DNA of 64,000 nucleotides from Lonsdalea britannica (GCF_002111595.1 NZ_LUTN01000009.1:62001-126000), one strand, 5' to 3'; positions 8,192 to 18,252 are shown, counted from the stretch's first letter. Notes: generated by a model from the sequence alone, not told the origin. Numbers and translations: made by a program.

Positions 8192-10504
8192 TTAAAGCAG
8201 CCTGAAACGCTGGCTTTTCACCCGCTGTGAATCCAGTCCAATCATCACATCGAAATCGCCCGGCTCGGCGACCTGCCGCAGTTGCATGTTGTAGAACATC
8301 AGGTCCTGCGGCGTCACCGTAAAGCTGACGGTCTGCGTTTCACCCGGCTGCAACATCACCTTGCGATATCCCCGCAGCTCTTTCACCGGGCGGCTTACCG
8401 AGGCCACCACATCGTGCAGATACAGCTGCACGACGGTTTCCCCCGCCCGCTTGCCGGTATTTTTCACGCTGACGGACGCGGTTAACGTGCCGTTGCGCGG
8501 CATGACCGGACGAGACAGACGCACGTCGGAAACGTCAAACGTGGTGTAGCTCAACCCATAGCCGAAGGGATAAAGCGGCCCGTTAGCCTCGTCGTAATAG
8601 TGCGACGTGTACTTGCCGGGATTCTCCGGGGTGTAAGGGCGGCCCGTCGGCAGGTGGTTATAGTAAATCGGGATCTGCCCCACCGAACGTGGGAACGACA
8701 TCGGCAGCTTGCCGGACGGGTTGTAGTCGCCGAACAGCACATCGGCTATGGCGTTGCCGCCCTCGGTGCCGCTGAACCAGGTTTCTAGCAGCGCATCCGC
8801 CTGCTGATCCTCGCGCACCAACGACAGGGGCCGCCCGTTCATCAGCACCAGCACCAGCGGTTTGCCGGTCTTCTTCAACGCGTCGATCAGCGTTTTCTGG
8901 CTGTCCGGCAGCGTGATATTGGAACGGCTGGATGCCTCGTGCGCCATCCCCTGCGCTTCGCCGACAACGGCGACGATGACATCGGCCTGCTGCGCTGTTT
9001 TCACAGCTTCATCCAGCATGACCTGCGGGGAACGCGGGTCCATTTTCACCGCGGCTTCATACTGGTTGAGATATTGGACGATCCCCGCATGGTCGGTCAC
9101 ATTCGCGCCTTTGGCATACAGCAAACGCGCCTTGTCGCCGACGACGTTGCGCATCCCCTGATACACCGTAATCGACTGTGCGGCGACACCGGCGGCCGAC
9201 CAGCTGCCCATGATGTCGCGTTTGCTATCCGCCAGCGGTCCGATCACGGCAATGGTGCCACTTTTAGCCAACGGTAAGGTATTGAGTCGGTTTTTCAACA
9301 GCACCAGACTTTTACGAGCGACGTCACGCGCTTCCGTCCGATGTAAACGGCTTTCCGCGTTGGTGTCCGGCGGGTCAGACTCTGCTGCGCCCAGATGACG
9401 GTACGGATCCTGGAACAAGCCCATATCGTATTTGACGTTCAACACCTGACGGCAGGCGTCATCAATGTCGCTCTGGCTGACCGCGCCCGTTTTCACCAGC
9501 TCGGGCAGATAGCGGATGAAATACTCATCGCTCATGCTCATACCAATCCCGGACTGCAATGCAATGCGCGAAGCATCGCGCGGGTCGGTCGCCACGCCGT
9601 GTTTGATCAGTTCTTTAATCGCGCCGTGGTCGCTGACGGCGATCCCCGAGAAGTGCCACTGGTCGCGCAATAACTCTTTCAGTAGCCAGCGGTTAGCCGT
9701 GGCCGGTACGCCGTTAATGCTGTTCAGCGAGACCATTACGCCGCCGCTGCCCGCATCAATCGCCGCTTTGTAAGGCGGCATGTAGTCCTGGAACATGCGC
9801 TGCGGGCTCATGTCGACGGTGTTGTAATCCCGTCCGCCTTCCACCGCGCCGTACAACGCAAAGTGTTTGACGCTGGTCATTAGCGAATGACGCGACGTCA
9901 AATCATCGCCCTGAAAGGCTTTGACCATGATCTGTGCGATGTCCGCCGTCAGCCAGGTGTCTTCGCCGAACCCTTCCGATACCCGTCCCCAGCGCGGATC
10001 ACGGGTGATGTCGACCATCGGCGCCCAGGTCATGTTGAGGCCGTCCTCGGTCGCTTCATAGGCGGAAACGCGCGCGGAGGTAGCAATCGCCGCCTCATCC
10101 CAACTTGACGCCAGCCCTAGCGCGATCGGAAAGATCGTGCGCTGGCCGTGTACCACGTCGTAGGCGAAAAAGAGCGGGATCTTGAGGCGGCTGAGCTGCA
10201 TCACCTGATCCTGCATCGCGCGGATATCCTGGCGCGTGACGGTGTTAAAAATCCCACCGACCTGCCCTTGACGAATCATCTCTTTAATGGCGGCTTTCGG
10301 GTTATCCGCGCCGACACTGATTAAGCGAAGCTGTCCGATCTTCTCTTCCAGCGTCATTTTCTTCAGCAGATCGTTGACGTAGGCATCACGCTGTTGCGAA
10401 GAGGCGGTTAAGGCGGTCGGAGGTGTCGTCAACGCCGTCGTCTGTGCGGCGGCGGGATGGCAAGCAATTCCCATTGCAATCGTCAGTGAAGTCAGCCATT
10501 TCAT
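8192..10504 (-). CDS. bglX: BglX, periplasmic beta-glucosidase (GH3)
   Basis: From ATG 10504 (MKWLTSLTIAMG) the protein has 770 residues, close to E. coli BglX (765). The first ~20 residues are a signal peptide ending AAAQ, so the enzyme is periplasmic. A GH3 catalytic domain is clear, with the nucleophile aspartate in the AVSDHGAIKEL segment, followed by the alpha/beta sandwich and a C-terminal fibronectin III-like domain. It hydrolyses beta-linked glucosides and related oligosaccharides, useful for plant-derived sugars. A longer frame extends 12 codons upstream but would hide the signal peptide, so I prefer the internal ATG. Confidence 0.93.
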   Translation of the reverse strand: MKWLTSLTIAMGIACHPAAAQTTALTTPPTALTASSQQRDAYVNDLLKKMTLEEKIGQLRLISVGADNPKAAIKEMIRQGQVGGIFNTVTRQDIRAMQDQVMQLSRLKIPLFFAYDVVHGQRTIFPIALGLASSWDEAAIATSARVSAYEATEDGLNMTWAPMVDITRDPRWGRVSEGFGEDTWLTADIAQIMVKAFQGDDLTSRHSLMTSVKHFALYGAVEGGRDYNTVDMSPQRMFQDYMPPYKAAIDAGSGGVMVSLNSINGVPATANRWLLKELLRDQWHFSGIAVSDHGAIKELIKHGVATDPRDASRIALQSGIGMSMSDEYFIRYLPELVKTGAVSQSDIDDACRQVLNVKYDMGLFQDPYRHLGAAESDPPDTNAESRLHRTEARDVARKSLVLLKNRLNTLPLAKSGTIAVIGPLADSKRDIMGSWSAAGVAAQSITVYQGMRNVVGDKARLLYAKGANVTDHAGIVQYLNQYEAAVKMDPRSPQVMLDEAVKTAQQADVIVAVVGEAQGMAHEASSRSNITLPDSQKTLIDALKKTGKPLVLVLMNGRPLSLVREDQQADALLETWFSGTEGGNAIADVLFGDYNPSGKLPMSFPRSVGQIPIYYNHLPTGRPYTPENPGKYTSHYYDEANGPLYPFGYGLSYTTFDVSDVRLSRPVMPRNGTLTASVSVKNTGKRAGETVVQLYLHDVVASVSRPVKELRGYRKVMLQPGETQTVSFTVTPQDLMFYNMQLRQVAEPGDFDVMIGLDSQRVKSQRFRLL

Positions 10505-10767
10505 TATGTTTACGGACCTAATCAATCCCGTTTCAGTCACGCGTGCCAGAACTCAGGATACGGTTGGGGACAGAGGAGTCATCGGCTTTTCCTCCCGAAC
10601 GATCAGAGGCGATGTTCCAGCGTAGCTACCTTGTGGACAATGCGGTTTTTCCGCGCTTAATCATAGTTGATTTCAGTACGAAATTTTATCGGGTTGTCGA
10701 ATAAATAGGAGAATTTACCCGAAAAAACAACGTGTAATAGGCGGGGAAGTGTGCATGAAGAGAACGT
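10505..10767. other. Intergenic region upstream of bglX
   Basis: About 260 bp between the bglX start and the terminator of the aminotransferase gene. It must hold the bglX promoter. It is AT-rich toward 10660-10740, but I could not settle on a -35/-10 pair or an operator. Confidence 0.4.
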
Positions 10768-10804
10768 AAAAAAATGTGTCGCCTGACTGATGACAGGCGA
10801 CACA
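10768..10804 (-). terminator. Rho-independent terminator of the aminotransferase gene
   Basis: A perfect 11-bp stem (TGTGTCGCCTG at 10775-10785 with CAGGCGACACA at 10794-10804). On the minus strand it is followed by a run of seven T (A-run at 10768-10774 on the plus strand). It lies 23 bp beyond the stop of the aminotransferase gene. Confidence 0.85.
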
Positions 10805-10827
10805 CTCAGAAAGGATACCGTGGTCGA

Positions 10828-12168
10828 TTAACGACGAGCCCGCGTCAGCGCTTTATCCAGCGCGCCCACCAGCCAGTCGATGTCTTGCGTCTGGAATGCC
10901 AACGGTGGGCGCAGCTTAAGGACGTTGCCGTAAGGCCCCGCGACGGAGGTCAGCACCCGCTCTTCGCGCAGGTGTTCGATCACCGCGAGCGCCAGCGGTT
11001 TGTCCGCCGTTTTGTTCTCCCGATCGCTGACCAGTTCAAAGCCGATGAACAGTCCCGCGCCGCGTACATCGCCGACGCACTCGTGACGCTGCGCCAGCGT
11101 GGCCAGCTCTTGCTTGAGGCGCGCACCAACGGTTTTACTGTGCGCTTGCAACCCTTCGTCTCGAATCACTTTCAGCACCGCCTGCGCAGCGGCCATCGAC
11201 ACCGGGTTGCCGCCGAAGGTGTTGAAATACGGGATCTCATCGCTAAACGCGGCCAGCACGTCAGCCTTCGCAAACAGCCCGGAGACCGGAATGCCGTTCC
11301 CCATCGGTTTCCCCATCGTCACAATATCCGGCACGACGCCGTGGCGCGCAAAACCCCAGAACGTGTCGCCGGTGCGGGCAAATCCCGGTTGAACCTCATC
11401 CGCGATGAAAATACCGCCGTTGGCGTGTACCACGTCGATGGCTGGCTGAAGGAAACCCACCGGGTCCGGCAAGACGCCGTCCGATGAAAAGATCGAGTCG
11501 GCCAGAAAACCGGCGAACTTGATGCCGTGAGCGGCCATATCATCGATCTGTTTCTGGATTTCGTTGGCGAACCAGATGCCGAGATCCGGCGCATTCACCC
11601 GGTAGCGATCCGGCGCAGGCACCAAGCGCGTAGTGGCCGCCAGCGGCTGCCCGCTGCCGAGCGCGGGAGACGCGCCGGAGGTCAAGTCGCTGGTGCCGTG
11701 ATATGCCTCCTGACTGACGATAATCCCGGTGCCGCCGCTGTAGGCGCGCGCCACGCGGATCGCCAGATCGTTGGCCTCAGAGCCAGTACACATGTACATC
11801 GCTTTGGTCATGTCGGGCGGCAGGGTCGTCAGCAAGTCTTCGGTGTAGTCCAGAATGCGTTCATGCAGGTAGCGAGTATGGGTATTCAACTGACTCATCT
11901 GCTCTTGCACCGCCGCAATCACGGCGGGATGGCAATGGCCGATACTGGCGACATTGTTGTAAACATCCAAATACTGTTTGCCGCTGGCATCCCACAGGTA
12001 CTGGCCCTCGCCGCGGACCAGATGCACTGGATTACGGTAGAACAGGCGGTAGGATTCCCCGAGCACTTTGCTGCGTTTCTCGGTAAGTTGGCGGATATCC
12101 TGGCTCAGCGCGTCGGCGTGTTCCGCCCGAAAGCTGTTGGTATCCATGATGGTTGAACGTGTCGCCAT
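10828..12168 (-). CDS. Class III PLP-dependent aminotransferase
   Basis: 446 residues from ATG 12168, which has a strong AGGGGAG ribosome site; the frame is open further upstream but has no better start. It is fold-type I with a probable PLP lysine at residue 287 (TMGKPMG), preceded by the IADEVQPGFARTG segment typical of subgroup III (ornithine/GABA/alanine-glyoxylate and ethanolamine-phosphate lyase relatives). A DeoR-type regulator is divergent and probably controls it. The amino donor and product are unknown. A perfect terminator follows. Confidence 0.85.
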   Translation of the reverse strand: MATRSTIMDTNSFRAEHADALSQDIRQLTEKRSKVLGESYRLFYRNPVHLVRGEGQYLWDASGKQYLDVYNNVASIGHCHPAVIAAVQEQMSQLNTHTRYLHERILDYTEDLLTTLPPDMTKAMYMCTGSEANDLAIRVARAYSGGTGIIVSQEAYHGTSDLTSGASPALGSGQPLAATTRLVPAPDRYRVNAPDLGIWFANEIQKQIDDMAAHGIKFAGFLADSIFSSDGVLPDPVGFLQPAIDVVHANGGIFIADEVQPGFARTGDTFWGFARHGVVPDIVTMGKPMGNGIPVSGLFAKADVLAAFSDEIPYFNTFGGNPVSMAAAQAVLKVIRDEGLQAHSKTVGARLKQELATLAQRHECVGDVRGAGLFIGFELVSDRENKTADKPLALAVIEHLREERVLTSVAGPYGNVLKLRPPLAFQTQDIDWLVGALDKALTRARR

Positions 12169-12721
12169 AACTACTCCCCTGAAAAATGAACGGTGGATCA
12201 GGTGAACGCCGCCTGCTGCAGAGCCGCTTAGCACGATCCGGTGGAAGCCACTGTATACCAAAAGCAATAAAATACACAAACGCAAAAATATGCACTATTT
12301 TGGTGCCAGTGAATGCACGGCGACGCGCCTTCGCATCTGCTTTTTTGAATTTAACACACAGAAAAACTACGCTTGGTTTGTGCATTTGTCCTAAGTCAGG
12401 ATCAACGTGTATGATTCACGACGGCTATATGATTGATACACCGGGGACGTTTTTACGCACAGCCTTCGACACGAAACCCCCAAATACGCACAAAAACACA
12501 CAGCCCTATTCCATAGACTCCTCATTGCACCTCGGACAGCCGGCAAAACGGCCACAGGAATTCGGCAATAAGGGAGTGAAAATGCGCCTTAAGTGATATT
12601 GTGCGGCCGCCGGACGGCGCTTTACGCGGCGTTCCCTATGGCTTATCCGGCGCAATAGCGGAAGCTCACCGCCTATTGTTAACACCATTAGTGGGTGTAT
12701 TACCCTCAGGAAAAGAATCTC
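12169..12721. other. Long divergent intergenic region between aminotransferase and DeoR-type regulator
   Basis: About 550 bp without a credible gene; it is AT-rich between 12260 and 12560. A small inverted repeat (ACACC 12682-12686 / GGTGT 12694-12698) lies just before the regulator start and could be part of an operator. Both divergent promoters must be here. A 136-codon frame across 12186-12596 has no coding character. Confidence 0.4.
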
Positions 12722-13497
12722 ATGTTAGAAGAAACGCGGTTGCACCGTATCCGTGCATTACTGTCGACGTTAAACCGGGTCAGTACAGAGCAGATTATTC
12801 AACATCTCGGCGTTTCACGCGAAACGGTCAGGCGAGACATTCTTAAACTCGAAGCCCGGGGAATGCTGCGACGCGTCCACGGCGGGATCGTCGCCACCGG
12901 TCCCGAGCCGGAGCCGCCTTTATCGGTACGCCGTACGGTGCGTGAAAAAGAGAAGCAGGCCATCGCCCGCGCGGCGGTGCAGCAGCTTCAGCCGGGACAA
13001 ACCATTTTCGTCGATGCCGGCACCACCACCACACTGCTCGCTGAGGAGCTGCTGTCCATGCCGGGGATGACCATCATCACCAACAGTCTGAACGTCGCTC
13101 TCAAACTGACCGCGCAGGAAGCAGAAGACCGTCTACTGCACGAGGTGATTCTACTGGGCGGCCACGTCGGCGCTTCCATCCAGGCCACCATCGGCGCGCA
13201 AACGGCCAACGAGTTGCGACGCTACCGGGCCGATGTCGCCTGATGTCGCCGGTCGGCATCTCCAGCGCCGCGGGCGCCAGCAGCTTCTCTCACACCGAGG
13301 CGGCGATTGCGAGCGCGATGATCGAATTTGCCACGACCGCCATTATTCTGGCCGATCACACCAAGATCGGGGTCACCAGCCGTGTGGTTTATGCCCCGAT
13401 GTCACAAATTGATATGGTAGTCACTGACGCCGCCGCCGAATTCAACCGCGACTATTCCGCCCTGAAAGACATCTGCCAACAGGTGATCCTCGCCTGA
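12722..13497 (+). CDS. DeoR/GlpR-family transcriptional regulator (one frameshift)
   Basis: From ATG 12722 (MLEETRLHRIR) there is a DeoR-type winged HTH (VSTEQIIQHLGVSRETVRRDI) and then the sugar-isomerase-like effector domain (FVDAGTTTT). The frame stops at TGA 13241, but the domain continues at once in the next frame (SPVGISSAAGASSF...) to 13497. One extra C in the CC at 13239-13240 restores a 258-residue protein, the usual length. It is divergent from the aminotransferase gene, its likely target. Sequencing error is more likely than a true pseudogene. Confidence 0.85.
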
Positions 13498-13624
13498 TGT
13501 AGCCCGAACGGCCCGTTGGCGCATTGTGTAGTCTGCGGGCGTGAGGCATAGTGAATTCCGGTTTCACTCCACCCGCAGCACCGATACCCCAAATCTGAAC
13601 GCTATCTGCCTGTGAGGCTCCGCC

Positions 13625-14311
13625 ATGTATCAGCTTTATATCGCCAATAAAAATTATTCTTCCTGGTCACTACGCCCGTGGGTGCTGTTACAAGAACTGG
13701 ATATCCCGTTCGAGGAGACGCTGGTGCCTTTTTCCCCCGGTATCAGTCAGCCCGCTTTCAAGACATTTTCGCCGTCAGGTAAGGTGCCCTGTCTCGTCGA
13801 TGGCGATCTCACCGTGTGGGATTCGCTGGCTATTGTGGAATATCTGGCGGAACGTCATCCGGATGTCTGGCCAGATGACGTCGCCGCGCGAGCGTGGGCG
13901 CGATGCGCCTCGGCGGAAATGCATTCAGGATTTCCCACCCTGCGCGAAGTCTGCGGGATGAACTGCGGTATTCGCGTCAAACTGCATGAGATTACGCCGG
14001 AGCTGCAGCGCGATGTCGCGCGGGTGAATCAGCTGTGGGAAGAGGGATTGACCCGGTTCAAGGGACCGTTCCTGGCCGGTGTGCAGTTCAGCGCGGTCGA
14101 CGCCTTCTTCGCGCCGGTAGTCTTTCGCATCCGAACCTATGGGCTGCCGTTGACGCCGCTGGCGAAGCAGTATTACACCACCCTGCTGGCGCTGCCGGCT
14201 ATGCAGCAATGGCTGGAACAGGCCCAGCTTGAACCGTGGCGTGAGCAGGAGCACGAAGCGACATGGGCGAGATACGGCACGCTGGAGCAGGATGAACGCA
14301 CGGTCGGCTGA
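13625..14311 (+). CDS. Glutathione S-transferase family protein
   Basis: 228 residues with an N-terminal thioredoxin-like domain (YIANKNYSSWSLRPW, with serine/tyrosine candidates for glutathione activation, and a GKVPCLVD cis-proline loop) and an all-helical C-terminal domain. It resembles the bacterial maleylacetoacetate isomerase/GST group of unknown substrate. It stands alone between the DeoR-type gene and pbpG, which is convergent. The physiological substrate cannot be assigned. Confidence 0.88.
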   Translation: MYQLYIANKNYSSWSLRPWVLLQELDIPFEETLVPFSPGISQPAFKTFSPSGKVPCLVDGDLTVWDSLAIVEYLAERHPDVWPDDVAARAWARCASAEMHSGFPTLREVCGMNCGIRVKLHEITPELQRDVARVNQLWEEGLTRFKGPFLAGVQFSAVDAFFAPVVFRIRTYGLPLTPLAKQYYTTLLALPAMQQWLEQAQLEPWREQEHEATWARYGTLEQDERTVG

Positions 14312-14338
14312 TAACGCCGACCGCCCGAACGGCGGAGA

Positions 14339-15298
14339 CTACTCCGCCGACGTCAACGCGATCTCGGAGGAAGACCGCTGAGGCGAGCTTTGGGCAATCG
14401 CCTTTTGTTTTTTATAGCTTAACGCGGCGGGCGGCACCGGGCTGACCTTGCCGCTTTCCAGCCAGTTACGCAGCCGATTGGCATCGGCGAAGTGGGTATA
14501 TTTACCGTAAGCATCCAATACCACCAGCGCCACCGGCCGCTGATTGATGACGGTTCGCATCACCAGACAGTGGCCAGCCTCATTGGTAAAACCCGTTTTG
14601 GTCAGTTGAATATTCCAGTCCGGGCGGTAGACCAGATGGTTGGTATTACGGAACGGCAACGTATAAGCCGGATGAGCGAAGGTCACCATTTTCTCGTGCG
14701 TGGTGCTCAGCTGGCTGAGCATCGGATATTGTCGGCTGGCGACCAGCAGCTTGGTCAGATCACGCGCCGTAGACACGTTTTCCGTCGACAGCCCGGTCGG
14801 CTCCACATAATAGGTATGCATCATGCCCAGCGCGCGAGCTTTGGCATTCATCGCGGTGATAAACGCCTTATAACCGCCGCGGTAATGATGAGCCAACGTG
14901 GCGGCGGCCCGGTTTTCCGAGGACATCAACGCCAGCAGCAGCAGGTCGTGGCGGGTAGCTTCGCTGCCAAGACGCACGCGGGAATAGACCCCCTGCATCT
15001 CTTTTGTCTGGCTGATATCTACCGTCAGCATTTCGTCGAACGGCTGATTGGCGTCCAATACCACCAGCGCCGTCATCAGCTTACTCACTGAAGCGATCGG
15101 CACCACCACATCTGGGTTGCTCGAATACAGCACCTTGTTATTCAGTAAATCGACCACCATCGCGCTGCCGGAGGCGATTTCCTGATGCGAGGCCGCGGAT
15201 GAGGCGGCCACCGTTTTAGCCGCCGCGGGCGAGGCGACCCAGACCGATGCGGACATCAGCACCAGACTTAAAAGCGAAAGCTGTATTTTTTTATTCAT
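14339..15298 (-). CDS. pbpG: PbpG, D-alanyl-D-alanine endopeptidase (PBP7)
   Basis: 319 residues with a signal peptide (cut near AAAK at residues 25-28). The active-site SxxK is S70-V-S-K73, followed by the S-x-N motif in SSENRA and the K-T-G motif in LTKTGFTN, in the correct order for a low-molecular-weight penicillin-binding protein. It cleaves D-Ala-mDAP cross-links in periplasmic peptidoglycan. It converges on the GST gene. Confidence 0.93.
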   Translation of the reverse strand: MNKKIQLSLLSLVLMSASVWVASPAAAKTVAASSAASHQEIASGSAMVVDLLNNKVLYSSNPDVVVPIASVSKLMTALVVLDANQPFDEMLTVDISQTKEMQGVYSRVRLGSEATRHDLLLLALMSSENRAAATLAHHYRGGYKAFITAMNAKARALGMMHTYYVEPTGLSTENVSTARDLTKLLVASRQYPMLSQLSTTHEKMVTFAHPAYTLPFRNTNHLVYRPDWNIQLTKTGFTNEAGHCLVMRTVINQRPVALVVLDAYGKYTHFADANRLRNWLESGKVSPVPPAALSYKKQKAIAQSSPQRSSSEIALTSAE

Positions 15299-15632
15299 TA
15301 TTCAGTAGCTTATAAATTGATTTGGCGGAAAGGGTTCAGGACGACCCGGGCATTATAGTTGCGCCCCTTCCCCCGCGCATCGGGACAACGGTAAAAGCTT
15401 TGTGACAAAGTTTGACAGGCCGTTGCGGGGCGGATTGGCGCCCTCGCAGGCAGATTAGGCTGGCATGCCCGGACGCATCCCGATAACATCATGCCCCGGC
15501 TAAACGTCGCCCCGGCGGCATCTTCATTTTTCGCCCGAGGTCGTCATGGACGACCGATTGTAATTGTTGTTGCGATAGTTAATAATTTATCTCAATAAGG
15601 TTAATTTCTTCTCATTATTAGTGGATTGCTTT
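15299..15632. other. Divergent pbpG-queH intergenic region
   Basis: 334 bp holding the promoters of pbpG (leftward) and queH (rightward). The part next to queH is AT-rich, as expected of a promoter. I see no RNA gene or clear operator. Confidence 0.45.
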
Positions 15633-16310
15633 ATGTCCAATGCACACCCCGTCAAAACCTTCGAACGCCCGAAACTTGAGCTGCCTAACGAGGCGGATAA
15701 GCTGTTGCTTCACTCCTGCTGCGCCCCCTGTTCCGGCGAAGTGATGGAGGCGTTGAGCGCTTCCGGCATTGATTACACGATCTTTTTCTATAATCCGAAC
15801 ATTCACCCTCAGCGGGAGTACCTGATCCGCAAAGAGGAAAACATTCGCTTCGCCGAAAAACACGGCGTACCGTTTGTCGACGCCGACTACGATGCAGATA
15901 ACTGGTTTGAGCGAGCGAAAGGCATGGAGTGGGAACCGGAGCGCGGCGAACGCTGCACCATGTGCTTTGATATGCGGTTTGAACGCGCGGCGCTGTACGC
16001 GCATGAAAACGGCTTTGGCGCCATCAGCAGCTCGCTCGGCATCTCCCGCTGGAAGAACATGCAGCAGGTCAACCAGTGCGGGATCAACGCGGCGCAAAAA
16101 TACCCTGGCGTGGTGTACTGGGATTACAACTGGCGCAAACAGGGCGGCTCGGCGCGCATGGTCGAAATCAGCAAGCAAGAGCGTTTCTACCAGCAGGAAT
16201 ACTGCGGCTGTATTTATTCGCTGCGCGATGCCAATAAACACCGTAAATCGCAAGGCCGGGATATCATCCGCATCGGCAAACTCTTTTACGGCGACGAGCC
16301 CGCGTCCTGA
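15633..16310 (+). CDS. queH: QueH, epoxyqueuosine reductase
   Basis: 225 residues from ATG 15633; an in-frame GTG at 15621 is less likely. It belongs to the QueH/DUF208 family: [10 protein letters not shown] near the N-terminus, CTMCF in the middle and EYCGC near the end give the cysteine set that binds an iron-sulfur cluster and a second metal. QueH reduces epoxyqueuosine to queuosine in tRNA, replacing the cobalamin-dependent QueG. A terminator follows. Confidence 0.92.
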   Translation: MSNAHPVKTFERPKLELPNEADKLLLHSCCAPCSGEVMEALSASGIDYTIFFYNPNIHPQREYLIRKEENIRFAEKHGVPFVDADYDADNWFERAKGMEWEPERGERCTMCFDMRFERAALYAHENGFGAISSSLGISRWKNMQQVNQCGINAAQKYPGVVYWDYNWRKQGGSARMVEISKQERFYQQEYCGCIYSLRDANKHRKSQGRDIIRIGKLFYGDEPAS

Positions 16311-16349
16311 TCACTCCGGCATTGCCTGTGAATCAACGCTCAAAAGCCC

Positions 16350-16379
16350 CGCGCTGCTCGAATCAGAGCAGCGCGTTTT
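16350..16379. terminator. Bidirectional terminator between queH and the CYTH gene
   Basis: A perfect 10-bp stem, CGCGCTGCTC (16350-16359) with GAGCAGCGCG (16366-16375), followed on the plus strand by TTTT and preceded by AAAA-rich sequence for the minus strand. It separates two convergent genes. Confidence 0.85.
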
Positions 16380-16390
16380 CACTCCGATAA

Positions 16391-16930
16391 TTAATGCCCC
16401 AATAAGTGACGATAAGAGCGATATTCAATATTATCCAGCTGCAACCCAAGCCTTAGCGCACACTCCTGACATTTTTCGCCCAGACGATCTAATTCCGATT
16501 CATACTCCGTCATGCAAGATATTCCGACGTAATGACCAAGCGACTCGATATAATCCAGCGTGATTTGAAAAGTATCTAAAAAATAAATACTTCGTGTTTT
16601 ATTCACTTCGAATACCGGCTGGAATCCTAGCGTTTTCAGCATACTGTCGGTGCGTTCAAATGACTCCACGTTCACCGTCTCGCTGCAGCCGGAGCGCGGC
16701 CCTTTGACGATCCACAGCTTAATGCCGGAGGGCACCATACATCGTAATAACATGCTGATATTTTTATGACTTAACGATTGTTCCACCGTATCGTAATAGA
16801 TATCGCTTTCTTTATTTTCAAAAACAAAAGACTCAGGATGCAGGCTGAATAATCTTTCGCGGAAAGCGGCAATATCTTGAATGCTGAACTTTAATGCAAC
16901 CTCATATTTTCCTCTGAAATGTTCAATCAC
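16391..16930 (-). CDS. cyaB: Class IV adenylate cyclase (CyaB/CYTH family) with altered ExExK motif
   Basis: 179 residues from a GTG start at 16930. The whole length resembles Yersinia and Aeromonas class IV adenylate cyclase: HFxGKYEV start, ISMLLR, SGIKLWIVKGP, RSIYFLDTFQITLDYIESLG and an SYRHLLG end. These small CYTH-domain proteins make cAMP with bound metal ions. The ExExK signature should read E-V-E-L-K, but here it is E10-V-A12-L-K14: the second glutamate, a metal ligand in the family, is alanine. It may be inactive or altered. The gene is AT-richer than its neighbours, which suggests transfer or relaxed selection. Confidence 0.85.
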   Translation of the reverse strand: MIEHFRGKYEVALKFSIQDIAAFRERLFSLHPESFVFENKESDIYYDTVEQSLSHKNISMLLRCMVPSGIKLWIVKGPRSGCSETVNVESFERTDSMLKTLGFQPVFEVNKTRSIYFLDTFQITLDYIESLGHYVGISCMTEYESELDRLGEKCQECALRLGLQLDNIEYRSYRHLLGH

Positions 16931-17317
16931 TGGCTTTCTCCATTACAGGCGACCCTGGCTAGAAAATCATTCCCAGAAAGAAATGTGTTTTAATTAATTT
17001 TTTCATTGCGGCATTGCCATGAATAACAGCGGTAGATAACCGTAAACGCCTTATTACAGGCTAAAAATTGACGAAAAAAAACGGCGCTGACCGCGACGCC
17101 AAATAAGGCATGGAGCAGGCAGCTGCAATGGCGCATTTGAACGCGCTATGAAGATCGCGGCTATTATCAACAAAAGTCTGACTTTGCGCTAATGACGTCT
17201 GGATATAACGACCTGCGCTTGCCAGCCCTATCTTGAGAAAGGGCTGGCAAGCGCCTACGGAGGGGATAGTACCTTGTTCAACGTGGCTGAACCGATGCGC
17301 CGGCCGGCAGGAAAGGA
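16931..17317. other. Intergenic region with a long hairpin
   Basis: 387 bp between the CYTH gene start and the dusC stop. It is AT-rich near the CYTH start (16960-17070), where that gene's promoter should be. It contains the 15-bp inverted repeat listed separately. No coding frame is convincing. Confidence 0.45.
17215..17254. repeat. Perfect 15-bp inverted repeat, 10-nt loop
   Basis: GCGCTTGCCAGCCCT (17215-17229) and AGGGCTGGCAAGCGC (17240-17254) are exact reverse complements. The loop is ATCTTGAGAA. There is no T-run on either side. It lies about 60 bp beyond the dusC stop codon, so it may be a Rho-dependent or mRNA-stabilising 3' hairpin; a repeat-element role is also possible. Confidence 0.7.
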
Positions 17318-18252
17318 TTAATGCGCGGCGTCGATAACGCGGGCAATCGCGCCGGAGGACGTCAGCGCGCGCACTTCGGCGAACAGGCCAGCGGCTTCGT
17401 CATACTCTTTACGCAGATAACCCAGCCACTGCTTGATGCGCGCGACATGATACATGCCCGTATCGCCTTGCTTTTCTAGCCTCACGTATTTTTGCAGCAG
17501 CCGGACCACGTCCGGCCACGGCATCCGGGGTTCATTATATTTGATGACCCGGCTCAGGTTGGGAACGTTCAACGCCCCGCGCCCCAGCATCACCGAATCG
17601 CACCCCGTTACCTGCATGCAGGCCTGCGCGCTCGCATAATCCCAGATTTCGCCGTTGGCGATCACCGGGATGGTCAGCCGCTGGCGGATCTCGCCAATCG
17701 CGTCCCAGTTGATGCGATCCGCCCGATAGCCGTCCTCTTTGGTGCGACCGTGGACCGCCAGCTCGGTGGCCCCCGCCTGCTGCACGGCATCGGCGATTTC
17801 GAAACGATGGCTGTCGGACGCCCAGCCCAGCCGGACTTTCGCCGTTACCGGCATCGTCTCCGGCACCGCCGCGCGCATCGCTTTGACGCCCTGATAAATC
17901 AGTTCCGGATCTTTGAGCAGCGTGGCCCCGCCGCCGCTGCCGTTCACGAGCTTCGACGGACATCCGCAGTTCAGATCGACGCCGTAGGAGCCCAGTTCCA
18001 CCGCGCGGGCCGCATTTTCGGCCAGCCAGTGTGGATACTGCCCCAACAGCTGAACACGCACCCGCGTCCCCGACGGCGTGCGGCTAGCATGATGCAGTTC
18101 AGGGCACAGGCGATAAAAGGATTTGACCGGCAGCCGCTGATCGACCACGCGCAGGAATTCTGTAATGCACAGATCGTAATCATTCACTTCAGTCAGCAGT
18201 TCACGGACCAGAGAGTCCAACACCCCTTCCATCGGGCCAGCAGCACGCGCAT
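17318..18252 (-). CDS. dusC: DusC, tRNA-dihydrouridine(16) synthase (one frameshift)
   Basis: The main frame has the Dus TIM-barrel features: [10 protein letters not shown] with the catalytic cysteine, [15 protein letters not shown] and the FMN-site GRGAL. The expected start ATG CGC GTG CTG CTG is at 18252, one frame off. One more G in the GGG at 18234-18236 joins MRVLLAP to MEGVLDS and gives 311 residues (E. coli 315). The enzyme reduces U16 in tRNA using FMN and NADPH. A lost base in a homopolymer is the simplest explanation. Confidence 0.9.
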
